From Kosakonia sp. SMBL-WEM22 (lineage in GTDB: Bacteria > Pseudomonadota > Gammaproteobacteria > Enterobacterales > Enterobacteriaceae), in the NCBI RefSeq assembly GCF_014490785.1, contig NZ_CP051488.1:3038001-3102000 (forward strand): a DNA stretch of 64,000 nucleotides. The letters run 5' to 3'. The position numbers and the translations under genes are program-made. The first letter of the stretch is position 1. Each line of letters opens with the position of its first letter. Shown here in pieces: positions 61,890-64,000 of the stretch. Below the pieces are notes generated by a model. It had not been told where the DNA came from. It did no database searches and worked only from the letters and a program-made list of their open reading frames with translations.

Positions 61890-62286
61890 TAGGTGCACAT
61901 ATTTTGTGTTCCATATATTTTTAGTCTATCATTTTTTCAACCATCGCTGTTACTCTCCCGGAGGGAGTCTAGTCAAAAACTCATGAAATAGCTTGCTGTT
62001 ATATTCTTTAGATAGGCGTTAAATAGTACCTCAGACATCATTAAATATTCTAAAAAAAATAAAACCCAAAGCTTCCACCGTTATGTCCAGTAAAAAGACA
62101 TTCGATTGAGTGTGGTGTATAAATCAGTAAGAGAAACGGTTTATTTATGTAAGTAATACCTGCCTGATTTAACAAATTGTTAGATATAAAATTTATTAGC
62201 TCAAAATTGAACTGACTGTTTTCTCTGGCAGCGTACAATCAAATCTGATCGTCAGTTTTGAGCTGTGAGTTCAACGTATCGATGCA
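61890..62286. other. Gap between the modification operon and IS30 debris
   Basis: About 400 AT-rich bases without a supported gene. The right end (GAGTTCAACGTATCGATGCA) resembles the sequence upstream of the IS30-type gene at 14465, so it includes the start of that element. Confidence 0.45.
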
Positions 62287-62321
62287 ATGCCATCCTTAAT
62301 CAAGGGGGGTGTTACCATGAA

Positions 62322-62460
62322 ACGAAGAACGTCTATTAACTACAAGCCAGAACAGAAAGCGATTATCTGGGACAGATATAAGCATGATGATTCCTTGTAT
62401 GACATCGCCAGAATATTCGACAGATATCATTCTTCTATCATGCCCACTATGCACCAGACA
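62322..62460 (+). mobile_element. IS30-family transposase start, fragment
   Basis: MKRRTSINYKPEQKAIIWDR and SLYDIARIFDRYHSSIMPT match the N-terminus of the IS30-type frame at 14465. Homology ends after MHQT. The upstream CCTTAATCAAGGGGGG is shared with the other copy. Only the 5' end of the element remains, so insertion or deletion has replaced the rest with the Mrr-like gene. Confidence 0.75.
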
Positions 62461-62476
62461 TTAAGAGGAAGTTTAA

Positions 62477-63360
62477 ATGAGCAACCATAAGAAAAATATC
62501 GATACAGATTGGTATAATTTCCAAGAAGAGATTTGTGAACATTTTAAAAATTTAGGTGCCAACGCTAAGACGAATGTTACAGTAGAAGGTGTAAGAGGAA
62601 TTTCGAATATAGATGTGGTAGTGGAATCCAAATATCTTGGGACTGATTTCAAATGGTTCGTAGAGGCTAAGTATTGGAATAGTAATGTCACAAAAGAAAT
62701 TGTTCATGCTTTTTTTACAGTGCTTCAAAATACCGGTGCCGATAGAGGTTTCATCATTTCAAAAAAAGTTTTCAATCAGGTGCAATAGAAGCCACGAAGC
62801 ATACAAATATAAGTTTGTATACACTTGACGAATTTAAGAAAAAAACAAACCATCTTGTGCAATCTAATATATTAAAATCTTTTTTGAATCGTGCTATTTT
62901 AACTAGCACTAGATACTGGGGGCATACAAAGAAAACAAGGATAAAATATGAACTTAGATATGAAATGTTTGATGATAGAGAAATCCTTTCATGCGCTGTA
63001 ATTCTCATTATTGTTACCGACTTAATTATCGATGAAGAGATTACCTATCCATTTGATGTTTCTCACTACACAGGGAAACAAATAGATCCAATTAACAGTT
63101 TTCATGAGTTAATGCATTGGTTGAATTTAAGTTTGAATGAGTTAGATCGTAGAATACTAGATGCTGAAATAATGATGAAGGTCAACGGAGATTTCGATCC
63201 TATATATGAATATTACACACCTGACATCATTAGAATTTGCACTAAAGAAAGAATTGATAACTTTTTAGATTATAGTTTCTTTCCTGAAAAGGAAAGAAAA
63301 ATCTTGATTGCACAAAAAAAAATGGCAGAAGACTACAGAAAAAGTCGGAAGATTAATTGA
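62477..63360 (+). pseudogene. Mrr-like restriction endonuclease, apparently frameshifted
   Basis: The first frame (62477-62788) has an Mrr/REase_Mrr PD-(D/E)xK core: GVRGISNIDVVVES, KWFVEAKYWNSNVT with the Glu-x-Lys, and GADRGFIISKK. At a run of seven A (62761-62767) one more A would continue into SFQSGAIEATKHTNISLYTL and DEFKKKTNHLVQ, ending at 63360, about 295 residues. Mrr-type enzymes cut modified DNA. Its place beside a modification operon is suggestive: it may cut foreign modifications or act with the system. As given it is truncated, but the nuclease core is complete. Confidence 0.65.
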
Positions 63361-63511
63361 GGGTTTGATATATCCGAACAATAGTGCAAGCCGTTCTGAT
63401 AGACACGTCCGCTCTCGGCACAGAACTGTCTGTAAGATTAGATTTAGTTCTGCGCCATTAGAGTTCCAAATTAAGTCTAAGCTGATACATAAAATGGACG
63501 ATAGATTTTTT

Positions 63512-64000
63512 TCAGCCACGTTTTACTAATCTAAAAAGCCCTCTCAAAATCATAGCGATAGCCTGATCTACATGAGGAGTCTGTGCTAGCACAACATTTT
63601 CCAACTCAGTAAGTCCATTGTTCAGATCCTTGTAAGAAAAACCGGCAAATTCTTCCCGCCCTCTCCAGTTGCGTTGCTGCATTCCGTCAGATTCCACAAT
63701 ATTCAGAGCCTCCGTGATATCTTTTGCACATCCACCAAAGCCTCCCATAATAAAAAGGGGTTGTTTAGCACGAAGTGATAATACAGCCTCTTCTGCTATA
63801 CCGGGCATTGCCCCTTTATACTTATCAACCTGCCCGCCAAGAATAATACGGGCATGTGTGTCTTGTAACATAGCATGTCGCATTGCTGTCAAACCTATTG
63901 CCCAATCTTCATCAGAAGGAATAGTTGCTATGTAATGGGCTCGTTCTGCCATTGGCAACGGCTCGCCATCCCGATTGAACAAAACAAGTCTTGCCATTCC
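63512..64000 (-). CDS. SLOG-like protein, partial at window edge
   Basis: A minus-strand frame open to the window edge. The visible 161 residues read IILGGQVDKYKGAMPGIAEE, PLFIMGGFGGCAKDITEAL and end in LRGLFRLVKRG. The GGxxxxxxGAMPGIAEEA and FIMGGFGG pattern resembles SLOG (Rossmann-like, nucleotide-binding) domains common in TIR and nucleotide-signal defence systems. An ATG at 63997 would give a short protein, but the true start probably lies beyond the window. It converges with the Mrr-like gene. Confidence 0.5.
   Translation of the reverse strand, partial: GMARLVLFNRDGEPLPMAERAHYIATIPSDEDWAIGLTAMRHAMLQDTHARIILGGQVDKYKGAMPGIAEEAVLSLRAKQPLFIMGGFGGCAKDITEALNIVESDGMQQRNWRGREEFAGFSYKDLNNGLTELENVVLAQTPHVDQAIAMILRGLFRLVKRG

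Noticed and set aside
1..64000. CRISPR array
   Set aside because: No set of equal repeats with regular spacers was seen, and no cas gene.

Overview
The window looks like the chromosome of an enterobacterium of the Enterobacter/Klebsiella/Kosakonia type. A conserved block (15.97-24.75 kb) holds tRNA-Ser(CGA), mtfA, tRNA-Asn, a PhoX-type phosphatase, a ymjA-like gene, shiA, cbl, nac and a second tRNA-Asn. The nac promoter carries a textbook sigma-54 element and an NtrC site. Gene content supports the family; I cannot fix the genus from sequence alone. No CRISPR array was seen.

1-15.97 kb is a worn accessory region on the 3' side of tRNA-Ser. It holds fragments (VOC protein, chloramphenicol acetyltransferase, DsbA-family protein in three pieces, IS3- and IS30-type transposases, a truncated YidF-like radical-SAM protein), a RES/Xre toxin-antitoxin pair, an orphan Tlde1-like effector with its immunity gene and a broken relative, a fossil ColE1-type origin, a MASE2-GGDEF cyclase, yidH/yidG homologues, ada with a PEP-mutase-family gene, and an HxlR/SDR pair.

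24.75-64 kb is an integrative conjugative element inserted at the second tRNA-Asn. The integrase follows the tRNA directly. First cargo: an OqxAB/MexEF-like RND pump with an Rrf2 regulator and a small membrane protein. Second cargo: an AraC/SDR/flavin-reductase/YciI/LysR cassette, flanked on its far side by a decayed second copy of the Rrf2/membrane-protein module. The transfer module follows: an AlpA-like regulator, small accessory genes, virB1-virB11 (with a virB3-virB4 fusion), a TrbM-like gene, a large nested inverted-repeat region that may be oriT, a VirD4/MobB coupling protein, a CloDF13-type (MOB-C) relaxase and an ArdC-like antirestriction protein.

58.0-63.4 kb is AT-rich cargo and the most unusual part. 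A tight operon encodes a thymidylate-synthase-fold enzyme (probably a dUMP hydroxymethylase), a P-loop nucleotide kinase, a thymine-hypermodification helical-domain protein (HMUDK_hel/aGPT-Pplase type), a TIR-like DUF1863 protein and an Nmad2-like protein. It is followed by an Mrr-type nuclease and, at the window edge, part of a SLOG-like protein. I read this as a candidate DNA-base-hypermodification plus TIR defence system carried by the ICE.

Three ICE genes are each broken by an apparent one-base loss in a run of A (about 39.88, 59.56 and 62.76 kb). The common pattern means sequencing error, real decay and -1 slippage must all be considered before calling these genes dead.
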